DNA of 64,000 nt from JAKIYB01 sp964590255 (GCA_964590255.1 CAZPYA010000008.1:19216-83215), one strand, 5' to 3'. Positions 18,471 through 28,027 are shown, counted from the first letter of the stretch. The notes: a model not told the origin generated them from the sequence alone. Program-made: numbers and translations.

Positions 18471-19619
18471 CTAATTTTTCCCCACCCCAACCGCATGGTC
18501 ACGCACCCAACCGGGAATGCGCTCCAGCACCGCCCGCGCCTCATCCGGGTTGAAGCGAATCTCCTGCGACGTATCCGGCTGGTACAGCACCGAGCAGGGG
18601 TGGATAAACAGCCGCTTGCCCGGCTGCCAGTCCGTCAGCACCGCTTCCATGTATTCCGTATAGCTGTGAAAATTCGTGTTCGTGTTGATGTAGGCGTGCG
18701 GCGCGATGACCAGGTCGGGGAAGGCCTCCATCAGCCGCCCGGCTGTTACGCTGCTCGAGATGTCGGTATTGATGCCCGTCAGCCCCGTGATCGCCGCGAT
18801 GGCGGGAATGGCTTGTTCGGATATGACACACGAATGCAGGAACAATCCGCCAAACGCCTCCGCGATGCGGCTGTTATAGGGCACCACAAACTCTTCGTAG
18901 ACGTCCGGCGAGACATTCACCAGGTTGTCGTCAGACATCTGGATGCCCGCGCGGCGCGGATACCACAACGGCGGCCAGATGCCCGTGCAGACATTCGGTC
19001 CTGCGGCGGCAATCTGCGCGGTGAAGAAGTCGATGGCGTAGTCCGTCACCACGTCCATCAGCGTGTGCAGCCGCTCCGGCTCGTCGTAGGGCATCAGGAA
19101 GAAGCGGTCACTGCCCAGCATCTGCTCGATGGTGGTGAAGGGGCTCTGAAAATCCATGATGCGGATGGGCAGGTGTTCGTCGGCGCAGGCGGCGTAGGCG
19201 CGCGTCTGCTCCAGCACCCAGCCCAGCTTCCCCGCGTCAACCGCCGGCTTCGTCAGTGCGTCGATCTCCTCCATGCGCGTGATGCACGGGTCCACCCAGT
19301 AGACCCCCGACGCCACGGACTCTTTGCAGCCGAATGCCGTGGCCATCGCGCAGGTGCCCGCCCCGGTGCCGATGGTCGGGATAAAATCGTCCCCGCCCAG
19401 CGGCCGCCGGCGCAGCGCCTCCTGCATCCGCCACACGTTCAACTCCAGCTCACTCAACCCCGCCGGCGGCTCGACTTCCGGCAGCGCCAACGGCGCCGGA
19501 TGCACCAGGCACCCCGGCCGATCCGGCGCCTCCCCGGCAAACAGTCGCGTCATAAATGCCCGGGTCGCTTCGAGCTGCTCCCAGGGATACTCGTGCATCA
19601 TCAGTCGTTTGGTAGCCAT
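18471..19619 (-). CDS. URO-D superfamily protein, copy 2
   Basis: A 382-residue cytoplasmic protein of the uroporphyrinogen decarboxylase superfamily. It shows GSDRFFLMPYDEPERLHTLM, the family's conserved region before the long helix, and FLHSCVISEQAIPAI, which resembles the HxC(G) metal-binding segment of MtaA/CmuA methyltransferases. This makes a corrinoid methyltransferase-type function more likely than haem synthesis. I chose the start at 19619 (MATKRLMM) with GAGGG upstream; a longer frame from 19697 has no ribosome site. It lies upstream of the toroid and GH130 genes on the same strand. Confidence 0.7.
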   Translation of the reverse strand: MATKRLMMHEYPWEQLEATRAFMTRLFAGEAPDRPGCLVHPAPLALPEVEPPAGLSELELNVWRMQEALRRRPLGGDDFIPTIGTGAGTCAMATAFGCKESVASGVYWVDPCITRMEEIDALTKPAVDAGKLGWVLEQTRAYAACADEHLPIRIMDFQSPFTTIEQMLGSDRFFLMPYDEPERLHTLMDVVTDYAIDFFTAQIAAAGPNVCTGIWPPLWYPRRAGIQMSDDNLVNVSPDVYEEFVVPYNSRIAEAFGGLFLHSCVISEQAIPAIAAITGLTGINTDISSSVTAGRLMEAFPDLVIAPHAYINTNTNFHSYTEYMEAVLTDWQPGKRLFIHPCSVLYQPDTSQEIRFNPDEARAVLERIPGWVRDHAVGVGKN

Positions 19620-19768
19620 GCCTACCCTCTTCAACGCAACCCCACCGATGCCTGCCGGAATGATGAAAAATATACTGGCCTCGTCATCGGACCCCATCGA
19701 AGCACCTCCCCGAACTGAGCGAGGGGCGCAGGGAGAGTGTTCGCGATGACAGTACCGCCACCAAACTG

Positions 19769-19784
19769 TACAATATAGTACCGA
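19769..19784 (+). promoter_or_regulatory. Possible leaderless promoter of dinB
   Basis: TACAAT (19769-19774) and the overlapping TATAGT (19774-19779) lie immediately before the ATG at 19784, and no Shine-Dalgarno sequence is present. A GTAC-N6-GTAC inverted repeat (19768-19781) overlaps both, which could be an operator. This is suggestive only. Confidence 0.35.
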
Positions 19785-20971
19785 TGCGCACCATCTTCCA
19801 TGTCGATATGGACGCCTTCTACGCTTCCGTCGAAGTGCTGGACAACCCCACTCTGCGGGGGAAGCCGGTCATCGTCGGCGGCACGTCGCCGCGCTCGGTG
19901 GTGTCGGCGGCGTCGTATGAGGCGCGCAAGTTCGGGGTGCATTCGGCAATGCCGATGAGTCAGGCCTTGCGCCTCTGCCCGGAGGCCATCGTCATCGGCG
20001 GGCACATGAGCCGCTATGCCGAGGTGTCCGGCCGCGTGATTGCCATCTTCCAGACCTTCTCGCCCACCATCGAGCCGCTGTCGCTCGATGAGGCCTACCT
20101 GGACATGACCCGCTGGCTGCCGCCCGGCGACACCGCGGAGGCCTGCGCCCGCCACCTGCAGGCGCAGGTGCTGGCGGAGATCGGCCTCACCTGCTCGGTG
20201 GGGGTGGCTACCAGCAAGAGCGTGGCGAAGATCGCCTCAGACCTGCGCAAACCCTTCGGCCTGGTGGTGGTGCCGCCCGGCGACGAGGCGGCGTTCCTCG
20301 CCCCGCTGCCCATCGGCGCGCTGCGCGGCGTCGGCGCCGTCACCGAGGAGCGGCTGAAAAGCTGGGGCATCCGCGCCATCGGCGATCTCGCCCGGCTGGA
20401 CAAAAAGATCCTCGGCCAGTCCTTCGGTTCGGCGGGGCCGGAACTGCTGCGCATAGCCGCCGGCATTGATGACAGCCCGGTGGTGCCCGAGCACGAGGCA
20501 AAATCAATGGGTCGCGAGACGACGTTCGTCACCGACGTCCGCGACCGCGCCGTGCTGGAAGAGACGCTGCTCGAACTGGCCGAGGATGTCGCCCGCAGCC
20601 TGCGCCGCCACGGCCTGCGCGCCGCCGGCGTCACGCTGAAGCTGCGCGACGGCGCCTTCGTCACCCGCACCCGCGCCCGCATGCTGTCCGAGGCCACCGA
20701 CCTGGCGAACCCGCTCTACGCCGCCGGGAAAGCGCTCCTCGATACCTGCGCGCCGCTCAAGCCCACCCGCCTTATCGGCATCACCGGCACCCACCTCACC
20801 CGTGAAGCCGAACGCCAGCTCTCCCTCTTCGACGCCGGCGAGACGGAGAAACAGCGCAAACTCGCCGACACCCTCGACGACATCCGCGGCCGCTTCGGCA
20901 ACAACGCCGTCACCCGTGCCCGCCTGGTGAAACCGAAGCCGACCGAGCCAACCGACGACCCATTCGCGTGA
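19784..20971 (+). CDS. dinB: DNA polymerase IV (Y-family)
   Basis: A 395-residue translesion polymerase. Catalytic motifs are clear: HVDMDAFYASVE with Asp8 and the neighbouring Asp10, YEARKFGVHSAMP (fingers), SLDEAYLD with the Asp-Glu pair near residue 102, and CSVGVATSKSVAKIASDLRKP. The C-terminal little-finger domain is complete and ends in a basic tail. It bypasses DNA lesions in the cytoplasm. It is the first gene of a repair block (dinB, MrfA-like helicase, rnhA, mug) and probably co-transcribed with the helicase gene 33 bases downstream. The start is the first Met of the family; no ribosome site is visible, see the adjacent promoter entry. Confidence 0.95.
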   Translation: MRTIFHVDMDAFYASVEVLDNPTLRGKPVIVGGTSPRSVVSAASYEARKFGVHSAMPMSQALRLCPEAIVIGGHMSRYAEVSGRVIAIFQTFSPTIEPLSLDEAYLDMTRWLPPGDTAEACARHLQAQVLAEIGLTCSVGVATSKSVAKIASDLRKPFGLVVVPPGDEAAFLAPLPIGALRGVGAVTEERLKSWGIRAIGDLARLDKKILGQSFGSAGPELLRIAAGIDDSPVVPEHEAKSMGRETTFVTDVRDRAVLEETLLELAEDVARSLRRHGLRAAGVTLKLRDGAFVTRTRARMLSEATDLANPLYAAGKALLDTCAPLKPTRLIGITGTHLTREAERQLSLFDAGETEKQRKLADTLDDIRGRFGNNAVTRARLVKPKPTEPTDDPFA

Positions 20972-20999
20972 CAGCCGAAAGCCGACAGCCGATAGCCGA
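20972..20999 (+). repeat. Four tandem heptamers (nAGCCGA)
   Basis: Units CAGCCGA, AAGCCGA, CAGCCGA and TAGCCGA lie back to back between the dinB stop and the ATG at 21005, where a ribosome site would be expected. Confidence 0.85.
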
Positions 21000-21004
21000 T
21001 ACCC

Positions 21005-23737
21005 ATGGACTTCACCGCCTTCCTGAACGAAATACGCGGAGCCCCCACCTACCGGGAGCAGATCGTCTATATCCACGAGACGCCGGTTTGCGACGCCGTC
21101 TACGGGGAGCTGCCGCTCACCCAGCCTGCGCGCGCCATGCTCGCCGCGCGCGGCATCGACCGCCTGTATCGCCACCAGGCACGGGCCATCGCCGCCGCGC
21201 GGGCGGGCGAGGACGTGCTCGTTGCCACCGGCACCGCCTCCGGCAAGTCGCTCTGCTACCAGTTACCGCTCATTGAGCGCCTGCATGCCGATCCCGGCGC
21301 CACCGCGCTGTTGATCTTCCCCACCAAGGCGCTCTGCCAGGACCAGTTCCAGGGCCTTAACGCCGCGCTCACCGCCGCTGGCCTGCCCGATATCCTTGCC
21401 GGCGTCTACGACGGCGACACGCCTTCTACCACCCGCCGCAGGCTGCGCGACGGCGGCGCCGTCATCCTCACAAACCCGGACATGCTCCACGCCGGCATCA
21501 TGCCGCAACACGCGCGCTGGGCCTCCTTTCTCTCCCGCCTTCAGTTCATCGTGCTCGACGAGTTGCATGTCTACTCCGGCATCTTCGGCTCCAACATGGC
21601 AAACGTGCTACGGCGCATGGAACGCATCTGCGCGCACTACGGTTCGCACCCGCACATCGTTGCTTGCTCGGCGACCATCGGCAACCCGCGCGAGCTGGCG
21701 CATATCCTCACCGGACGTGACTGCACGCTGGTTGATGAGGACGGCAGCCCTCACGGCAAACGCACTTACGTTTTCTGGAACCCGCCCCGCGACCGTGCGC
21801 GCGATTGGCGCAGTCGCCGCAGCGCCAACGTGGAGGCGCATGAACTGATGGCCGCGCTGGTGACCCGCGGCGTACGCACCATCACCTTCAGCAAGGCGAA
21901 GATGACCGCGGAGATGATCCACCGTTACGTGAGCGAGGCGCTGCAAAGCTCCGCGCCGCATCTGCTGAAGACGCTGTCGCCCTACCGGGGGGGCTACCTG
22001 CCTGAGGAGCGCCGGGAGATCGAGCGCAAGCTCTTCAACGGCGAGCTACTCGGCGTCAGCACGACGAAGGCGCTGGAGCTAGGCATCAATATCGGCGGGC
22101 TGGATGCCAGTCTCATCGTTGGCTATCCCGGCACGCTGGCCGCCTTCTTCCAGCAGGCCGGGCGGGCCGGACGCGCCACCGACGACGCGCTGGTGGTACT
22201 CGTCGGGCTGGACACCCCCGCCAACCAGTATGTGATGAGCCACCCGGAATACCTCTTCGGCCGACCGGTGGAGCAGGCGACGCTCGATCCCGACAATCCG
22301 TTTGTCGTCACCGGGCACCTGCGCTGCACCACGCACGAAATAGCGCTGCCGGATGCCGAGGTCGACCGCTTCGGCCCCGGTGCCGCCATGGCGCTGGAGG
22401 TGCTGGAGAAGAACCTGAAGGTGCGCCATATCGACAGCCGCTGGTATCACGCCGCCAGCGAACTGCCCCAGGCGGAAATCAGCCTGCGCAGCTACTCCGA
22501 TGCCAACGTGGTCATCGAGGACGTGGACAGCGGGCGGATACTCGGCGAGTTGGACAAGTATGACGCCCCGCCGCTCCTCCACCCCGGCGCCATCTACATG
22601 CACGCGGGCGACACCTGGCTGGTGCTGACGCTGGATTTGCAGAAGAACATCGCCCGCGTGAAGCGCGTGAAAGTGGACTACTACACCCAGCCGCTGGGCG
22701 GCACCGACATCAACCATATCGACCGCGCGCTGCGCGAGAAACCCTTCGGCACCGGCCGCGCCTTCTGGGGCGAGGTCACCGCGGCCTTTCACAACTGGGG
22801 CTTCGAAAAGGTGCGCTTCTACGAGCTCGACGCTATCTCGCGCCACGCCGTCGAGCTGCCCACCTACTACCTGGAGACGATGGCGGTGTGGATCGTGCCG
22901 CCGGAGGAACTGTTGGAATCCGTACGCCGCGCCGGACTGGACGCCTTCAATGGTCTGCGCGGCGTGGGCTATGCCACGCGCATGCTGCTGCCGCTCTTCA
23001 TCACCTGCGACACCCTCGACTTCTCGCACACCGTGGGCAGCGTCAACTCGCCATGGTGCGCCGTCTTCATCTACGAGCGTTACCCCCGTGGGCTGGGCTT
23101 CACCGAGAAGGCCTACGAGCAGTTGCACCGGGTTTTGCCTGCCGTGCTGGCGGCCATCCAGGCCTGCACCTGCGCCGACGGCTGCCCCTGCTGTACCGGC
23201 AAGCCGCTGCGGGGGGAACTGGTGTGGAACCCCGAGCGCGGCGAGGCAGCCATTCCCAATAAGGCGGCGGCGATTATGATCTTGCAGGGATTGCTGGCCG
23301 ACGGGGCGAATCTGGAGATGGCGGACACGCTGTCGCTGACCGACAGCGCCGACGCCGAGCGGCTGCGTTTGGATGCCGACCTGCGCCGCCGGCTGGAGCG
23401 CATGCGCGAACCGCAGCTCATCCATCCTATCGAGCCGCATATAGAAACCGCGCCCGGGCCGGTAGAAAAGACGGAAACACTGCCTGCCGCCGATGTGGCG
23501 CGCCGCGACGGCAGCCGCCGCGACTTCAACCGCGCGCTGCGTAAACGCATCGCCCAACGCCTGCAGCCCGACCCGCTGCCGCCCAACCCGCCCCCGCCGG
23601 GCATGAAAACCGGCGCCGGCGCACTGCCGCCGACCGCCTTCCCCGGCAAACCGGCCGACCCGCCGAAACCGGTGCCGCTGGGCGACTCGCTGGCGGCGCG
23701 GGCGCGGAAAATGAAGAAGAAACGGGAGAACGAATGA
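21005..23737 (+). CDS. MrfA-like DEAD/DEAH helicase with DUF1998 domain, copy 1
   Basis: A 910-residue superfamily 2 helicase related to Bacillus YprA/MrfA and yeast Hrq1. Walker A is ATGTASGKS with Lys81; motif II is DELH at 185-188; motif III is SATIGNP; motif VI lies in QQAGRAGRA. Near residues 720-732 the four-cysteine cluster CTCADGCPCC marks the DUF1998 zinc-binding domain. The last 170 residues are proline-rich and end in a basic KMKKKRENE tail that copy 2 lacks. MrfA unwinds 3' to 5' and excises mitomycin lesions with the exonuclease MrfB. The stop overlaps the rnhA start (ATGA). A second copy is at 28028 and a YprB/MrfB-like gene at 38081-38976. Confidence 0.9.
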   Translation: MDFTAFLNEIRGAPTYREQIVYIHETPVCDAVYGELPLTQPARAMLAARGIDRLYRHQARAIAAARAGEDVLVATGTASGKSLCYQLPLIERLHADPGATALLIFPTKALCQDQFQGLNAALTAAGLPDILAGVYDGDTPSTTRRRLRDGGAVILTNPDMLHAGIMPQHARWASFLSRLQFIVLDELHVYSGIFGSNMANVLRRMERICAHYGSHPHIVACSATIGNPRELAHILTGRDCTLVDEDGSPHGKRTYVFWNPPRDRARDWRSRRSANVEAHELMAALVTRGVRTITFSKAKMTAEMIHRYVSEALQSSAPHLLKTLSPYRGGYLPEERREIERKLFNGELLGVSTTKALELGINIGGLDASLIVGYPGTLAAFFQQAGRAGRATDDALVVLVGLDTPANQYVMSHPEYLFGRPVEQATLDPDNPFVVTGHLRCTTHEIALPDAEVDRFGPGAAMALEVLEKNLKVRHIDSRWYHAASELPQAEISLRSYSDANVVIEDVDSGRILGELDKYDAPPLLHPGAIYMHAGDTWLVLTLDLQKNIARVKRVKVDYYTQPLGGTDINHIDRALREKPFGTGRAFWGEVTAAFHNWGFEKVRFYELDAISRHAVELPTYYLETMAVWIVPPEELLESVRRAGLDAFNGLRGVGYATRMLLPLFITCDTLDFSHTVGSVNSPWCAVFIYERYPRGLGFTEKAYEQLHRVLPAVLAAIQACTCADGCPCCTGKPLRGELVWNPERGEAAIPNKAAAIMILQGLLADGANLEMADTLSLTDSADAERLRLDADLRRRLERMREPQLIHPIEPHIETAPGPVEKTETLPAADVARRDGSRRDFNRALRKRIAQRLQPDPLPPNPPPPGMKTGAGALPPTAFPGKPADPPKPVPLGDSLAARARKMKKKRENE

Positions 23738-24189
23738 CACTCGATCCAAACTACATCATCTACGCCGACGGCTCCTGCAAGCGTAACCCCGGCCCCGGAG
23801 CGGCAGCGGTGGTCATCACCGCGCCGGACGGCAGCATCGTGAAGGAGTTCGTGAAGTCGTATCCCAATACCACAAATAACCGCATGGAACTCGTCGCCGT
23901 CATCAGCGCACTGAAGGCAGTGCCCAGCGGCGATATCTGCATCATCACCGACAGCCAGTATGTGGTGAAGGGCATCACCAGTTGGATCAAGTCGTGGAAA
24001 GCGAAGGGTTGGGTGAACAGCCAGCGCCAGCCAGTGCTGAACCAGGACCTGTGGCAGGAGTTGGACACCCTGTCCGCCACCCACGACGGCCGCCTGACGT
24101 GGGAGTGGACGCGCGGCCATGTCGGCACCCCCGGCAACGAGCGCGCCGACGCGCTGGCGCAGCAGGCGGCAGAGGCGCTGCTGCGATAA
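23734..24189 (+). CDS. rnhA: Ribonuclease HI
   Basis: A 151-residue RNase HI that degrades RNA in RNA-DNA hybrids. Catalytic residues are present: Asp12 (YADGS), Glu52 (NRMEL), Asp73 (TDSQY), His129 (RGHVG) and Asp139 (ERAD). The basic-protrusion region (WIKSWKAKGWV) is also there. The length is normal. The start codon overlaps the stop of the helicase gene by four bases, showing translational coupling, and mug follows after a single base. Confidence 0.96.
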   Translation: MTLDPNYIIYADGSCKRNPGPGAAAVVITAPDGSIVKEFVKSYPNTTNNRMELVAVISALKAVPSGDICIITDSQYVVKGITSWIKSWKAKGWVNSQRQPVLNQDLWQELDTLSATHDGRLTWEWTRGHVGTPGNERADALAQQAAEALLR

Positions 24190-24190
24190 C

Positions 24191-24745
24191 ATGCGCACAC
24201 CGACGCCTGACGAGATCAGGCAGGCCGCCGCGAAGACGCTGCCGGACATCATTGGTCCCGACCTCCGCATCCTCTTCTGCGGCATCAATCCCGGGCTGTA
24301 TTCCGCCGCGGCCGGGCACCACTTCGCCCGGCCGGGCAACCGCTTCTGGCCGGCGCTGCATCGCGCCGGCTTGACGCCCCGCCTCTTTTCACCGGAGGAG
24401 GATGGCGATCTGCTTGCGCTCGGCTACGGCCTCACCAATATCGTCGCGCGAGCATCAACGGCAGCAGCGGAGCTGACCACCGCTGAACTCATCGCCGGGA
24501 AAGGCGCGCTGGCGGAGAAAGTGCGACGCTACCAGCCACGAATACTCGCCGTCCTCGGTGTCACTGCCTACCGTGTCGCCTTCAACACCCCGAAGACCGT
24601 CATCGGTCCGTGGGACGAGTGCATCGGCGATACCCGCGTCTGGGTGCTTCCTAACCCCAGCGGCCTCAACGCCCACTGCCTGCTGCCCGACCTGGCAGAA
24701 TGGTTCCGCAAGGTGGATGCCGCATCACGCCTATTGACGAACTGA
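24191..24745 (+). CDS. mug: G/U mismatch-specific DNA glycosylase
   Basis: A 184-residue uracil-DNA glycosylase of family 2 (Mug/TDG), which removes uracil or modified bases opposite guanine. Motif 1 is GINPG at residues 31-35, followed by HHFARPGNRFWPAL, and the second motif is NPSGLNAH near residue 158. I chose the ATG at 24191, one base after the rnhA stop; a longer frame runs into rnhA. The gene completes the helicase-rnhA-mug operon. Confidence 0.93.
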   Translation: MRTPTPDEIRQAAAKTLPDIIGPDLRILFCGINPGLYSAAAGHHFARPGNRFWPALHRAGLTPRLFSPEEDGDLLALGYGLTNIVARASTAAAELTTAELIAGKGALAEKVRRYQPRILAVLGVTAYRVAFNTPKTVIGPWDECIGDTRVWVLPNPSGLNAHCLLPDLAEWFRKVDAASRLLTN

Positions 24746-24790
24746 TAGCGCTAGCATACACTAGCAGCATCCCCACACCGGAGGTTTGCC

Positions 24791-27700
24791 ATGCGCATCA
24801 CCATCCTCCTCTGCTGCCTGGGCCTGTGCCTGGTCGGCCTGGCAGAGAATCGCTACTTATTGCACGTCGCGGAGAAGATTGCCATTGATGGCAAGGTCGA
24901 CGACTGGTCGAAGACCGCCGCGCCCATCCTCATCGACAGTGAACACCTGGGCGGCGGTTGGCTCGATAACAACTTGCTCACCGGTCCGCGGGACTGCCAG
25001 GCGGTGTTGCGCATGGCGTATGACCCGATGCATTTCTATGTCATCGTCTCCGTCACCGATAACTCGGTGGTGCCGCTGACGGCGAAGTCGAAGGTGCCGG
25101 GCAAATTCTGGGAGCAGGACGGCCTGGGCCTCTACCTGGACACCCCGGCCCTGAACACGCTGGCCGGCCGGTATAACACCCGCCCCACCCGTCCCTGGCA
25201 GCAGGAGCCGGTGATTCAGCTCACACCGAGTATCGACAACTTCGGCGCGGACACCCTCCCCGCGGGCAGTAAATACGCTTGCGTCATCACCGACACCGGC
25301 TACACCGTGGAAGCCGCGGTTCCCTGGGCCAGTATTGGTTGGCAGCCGCGGGCTGGCGACCGTCTCTTCTATTGCGCCACGCTGGCCGACTACGATACAG
25401 ACGCTAACGGCAAAACCGGCCCGCTGAAACAGGTGGTGTGGCACCAGGCGGCCGGCGACGTGCGCCCAACCGCTCGCACCTGGGCGGAGATGCGTCTGCT
25501 CAACAGCGGCGGCTTCGGCAGCGAAATTATGGCCGCTCCGCCGGTGGTGACACGCGGCATGCCGCTCAACTGGAAGGTGATGGCGGAAACGACGCAGCCC
25601 GGCTGGACGCTGAAAAGCGTGACGTGGCTCGCGCCGAATGGGTCCGCCCGGTCACTGATTAAAGGAAATACCGTTGCCGTAGCGCCGGGCACGCCGCAAG
25701 AGCTCTCCGGTTCCTTCACCACCGCTGATGATCCCGCCGGCGTCTACACGCTGGCTGTCACCGCCGCCCAGGGCCGCCGCACGCAGACCGCCAGCCAGAC
25801 AGTGATCGTCACCGAGGAATCGGTGGAACGCCCGCAACCCGCTGCCCCGGTGCTGCCCAATCAGTATCTCATCGCCGACCCGTTGCGCGGTTACCGTTCG
25901 GCGGACACCTACGGCTTCCCGCGTAAGGCCATCACCCACGCCGATTACCTGGCCTTCGTGAAAGAAGAGATGGAGCGGGGATGGCCGGGATTTGAGTATC
26001 ATGTCCGCAATAAAACGCTCAGCCTGGGCGGAGCCTGGTATCAGGAATACGGCCTGCGCATGGCCGCATATGCGAAGGTGACGGGCGATCCGGTATGGAT
26101 CGCCCGCGCACAGGCGATGTTTGAGATGGCCGACGCCGCCTACAAGGCAAACAACTACGCCGGCCTAAACTGGATCAGCTTGCCGCTGCTCTACTATTAT
26201 AAGTCGTACCTGGCTGCCGTGAACGCCTGGAAGCCGGGGTATGATGACATCGTGCGCGACTGGTACCTGCATAACTACCCGAAATTTCCCGACAACTACT
26301 TCTATGGCATGAATAACTGGGGACTGGCCAACGGCATCGTGGGCGTCGCCGGCGTTTACTGGTTCGGCGACAAACTGCCCGACGCCGCGCGCTGGAAAGT
26401 GCAGGTAGACAACACCTGGGGCAAGTTCATCAACGAAATCAAGGATATCGACGAGAACACCACCAACTACGCCGTGTGGGACCTCTGGATGGTGCTGAAT
26501 TATCTGGACATGACCGGCCAGACCGACCTGCTGAAGACGGACGCGAAGCTGCGCGGACTCTTCGAACGCTACCTGCTGGAAACCGCGCCCTCCGGTGCCC
26601 GCCCGCATTACGGCGCCACCAATGGCTGGCATGATGCCCCGGGCGTGTTCATGTATCTCTTCGAGCGCGTGGGACAAATCACCGGCGACGGTCGCTACAA
26701 ATACGCCGCCCGCCTGATGTGGGATTACTCGCAGCGCCACGTCACCGAATGGCATGCCTACCACCTGGTCTACGACCAGACGCTCACCTATCTCACGCGC
26801 CTCCTGGCCGAGGTTCCGGACGACACCCAGCCCGCCGTGCCGCTGGAGCCCAAGAGCGTCCTCACCACCCGCGGAAAAATGCACTTCTGGACGCCGCAGG
26901 AGCGTATGGAAAAGCACGAAGTCTGCAATACATCGACTGAACAGGTGCCCGGCAAACTGGTGCTGCGCGGCAGCAACGACCCCGGCAGCCTCTTCGCGCT
27001 CATCGAGTTGAATAACGAAGCCGGCCACTGCCCGGCGCGACCGACCTCGGTGAACTGCCTCATGGCGAAGGAAACGGTGCTGCTCACCAGCCAGGCGTAT
27101 ATGGAAAATGACGCCTTCTTCCAGAACATGGTCCATGTGGAAGACCTGGAGGCCACCCAACCGGTGCAGCCGCCCATGGACATCACCTTGCCCGTCTTCC
27201 AGGACACCGCGCCCATGACCTACGCGGTGGCGCAGGTGACGAACTACCTCCGCTTCCCCGTCACGCTGCAGCGGCATTACTTCTTTGCCAAAGACCGCTT
27301 CCTCTGGGTGCGCGACGAGCTCACCTTCGACGCCTCGTTCTTCGCGCGCATCGGCCCCTGCTGGCTCTCCCGACAGATGAACTCCAGCGGCAAGAACTGG
27401 GCGAATACCTACATCGACCTGATGCCCTATACCGGTCTCGGGCAGGGTGGCACCTTCTACTGGAAAAACTTTAACTACGACCTGCTCACCTATTGCGTGC
27501 CACGGCCGGGCATGGCGCTGGCGATGACCGACCTGACGTCGAAAAGCCCCTTCATGGCCGCTCCGTTGCAACTGCGCCAGACCTGGGTGGGCCGTGCCGA
27601 GAAGGGGAAGACGCTGGTCTTCGACTCGCTGCTGATTCCCCACGGCATCCGCCCGCGCGAGGCGAGCGCCGCCTGGCTGGCCGACACCATCCGCCCCATC

Positions 27701-27940
27701 GCGGTGCATGACGACCAGACCGTGCTCACCTTCGAGCTGCCCTGGCGCCGCGAGAAGGTGCTGGTGCTCACCAGCGGCAAACCCTACACCGACGGTTACA
27801 TCACCACCGACGCCGCCCAGGCGATGATCGTCTGGCAAGGCGACAAAATCACCAACTGGTGGGTTCGCCAAGCTACCACGCTGAAAGTGGGCGACCAGGT
27901 GCTGGTGAATGCGCCGACGAAGGTGGATAAAGCACAATAA
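24791..27940 (+). CDS. Secreted CBM9-like plus alpha/alpha-toroid protein, copy 2
   Basis: A 1049-residue exported protein with a signal peptide (residues 1-19) and a GGAGG ribosome site. A CBM9-like domain (IDGKVDDWSK, YTVEAAVPWASI) is followed by an added beta domain, an alpha/alpha-toroid at roughly 400-660 (GLNWISLPLLYYY, NYAVWDLWMVLNYL) and a C-terminal beta-sandwich. It is clearly homologous to the 9036 gene in the second half (PYTGLG, PLQLRQTW, DSLLIPHG). It sits inside the repair block but was probably inserted there as an independent unit, because it ends with its own terminator. The likely function is extracellular polysaccharide binding and cleavage. Confidence 0.72.
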   Translation: MRITILLCCLGLCLVGLAENRYLLHVAEKIAIDGKVDDWSKTAAPILIDSEHLGGGWLDNNLLTGPRDCQAVLRMAYDPMHFYVIVSVTDNSVVPLTAKSKVPGKFWEQDGLGLYLDTPALNTLAGRYNTRPTRPWQQEPVIQLTPSIDNFGADTLPAGSKYACVITDTGYTVEAAVPWASIGWQPRAGDRLFYCATLADYDTDANGKTGPLKQVVWHQAAGDVRPTARTWAEMRLLNSGGFGSEIMAAPPVVTRGMPLNWKVMAETTQPGWTLKSVTWLAPNGSARSLIKGNTVAVAPGTPQELSGSFTTADDPAGVYTLAVTAAQGRRTQTASQTVIVTEESVERPQPAAPVLPNQYLIADPLRGYRSADTYGFPRKAITHADYLAFVKEEMERGWPGFEYHVRNKTLSLGGAWYQEYGLRMAAYAKVTGDPVWIARAQAMFEMADAAYKANNYAGLNWISLPLLYYYKSYLAAVNAWKPGYDDIVRDWYLHNYPKFPDNYFYGMNNWGLANGIVGVAGVYWFGDKLPDAARWKVQVDNTWGKFINEIKDIDENTTNYAVWDLWMVLNYLDMTGQTDLLKTDAKLRGLFERYLLETAPSGARPHYGATNGWHDAPGVFMYLFERVGQITGDGRYKYAARLMWDYSQRHVTEWHAYHLVYDQTLTYLTRLLAEVPDDTQPAVPLEPKSVLTTRGKMHFWTPQERMEKHEVCNTSTEQVPGKLVLRGSNDPGSLFALIELNNEAGHCPARPTSVNCLMAKETVLLTSQAYMENDAFFQNMVHVEDLEATQPVQPPMDITLPVFQDTAPMTYAVAQVTNYLRFPVTLQRHYFFAKDRFLWVRDELTFDASFFARIGPCWLSRQMNSSGKNWANTYIDLMPYTGLGQGGTFYWKNFNYDLLTYCVPRPGMALAMTDLTSKSPFMAAPLQLRQTWVGRAEKGKTLVFDSLLIPHGIRPREASAAWLADTIRPIAVHDDQTVLTFELPWRREKVLVLTSGKPYTDGYITTDAAQAMIVWQGDKITNWWVRQATTLKVGDQVLVNAPTKVDKAQ

Positions 27941-27943
27941 CCT

Positions 27944-27991
27944 CACCGACAGAAAAAGGGCATGCTTCGGCATGCCCTTTTTCTGTCGGTG
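27944..27991. terminator. Strong bidirectional rho-independent terminator
   Basis: A perfect 22-bp stem (27944-27965 with 27970-27991) is capped by a TTCG tetraloop. The stem contains AAAAAGGG/CCCTTTTT, giving a T-run in either direction. It separates the secreted protein gene from the second helicase. Confidence 0.92.
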
Positions 27992-27993
27992 GC

Positions 27994-28021
27994 AGGACAA
28001 ACGGATTTTTTACAGTATAAT
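27994..28021 (+). promoter_or_regulatory. Promoter for a leaderless transcript
   Basis: AGGACA (27994-27999) and a perfect TATAAT (28016-28021) are 16 bases apart. The ATG of the second helicase begins at 28028, seven bases after the -10 box, exactly where transcription would start, and there is no Shine-Dalgarno sequence. The message is therefore probably leaderless. Confidence 0.7.
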
Positions 28022-28027
28022 GGTGAT

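Noticed and set aside
16451..18553. 700-codon plus-strand frame opposite the toroid gene
   Set aside because: Arg/His-rich shadow frame with no family features.
18471..19619. HemE (uroporphyrinogen decarboxylase for haem synthesis)
   Set aside because: Context is glycan metabolism and the metal-site-like HSCV segment resembles methyltransferase members; no other haem genes are near.
20972..20999. Heptamer array as a CRISPR-like array
   Set aside because: Units are 7 bases without spacers.
27962..28027. Upstream extension of the second helicase
   Set aside because: The extension runs through the right arm of a strong terminator; the TATAAT box and ATG at 28028 give a better start.
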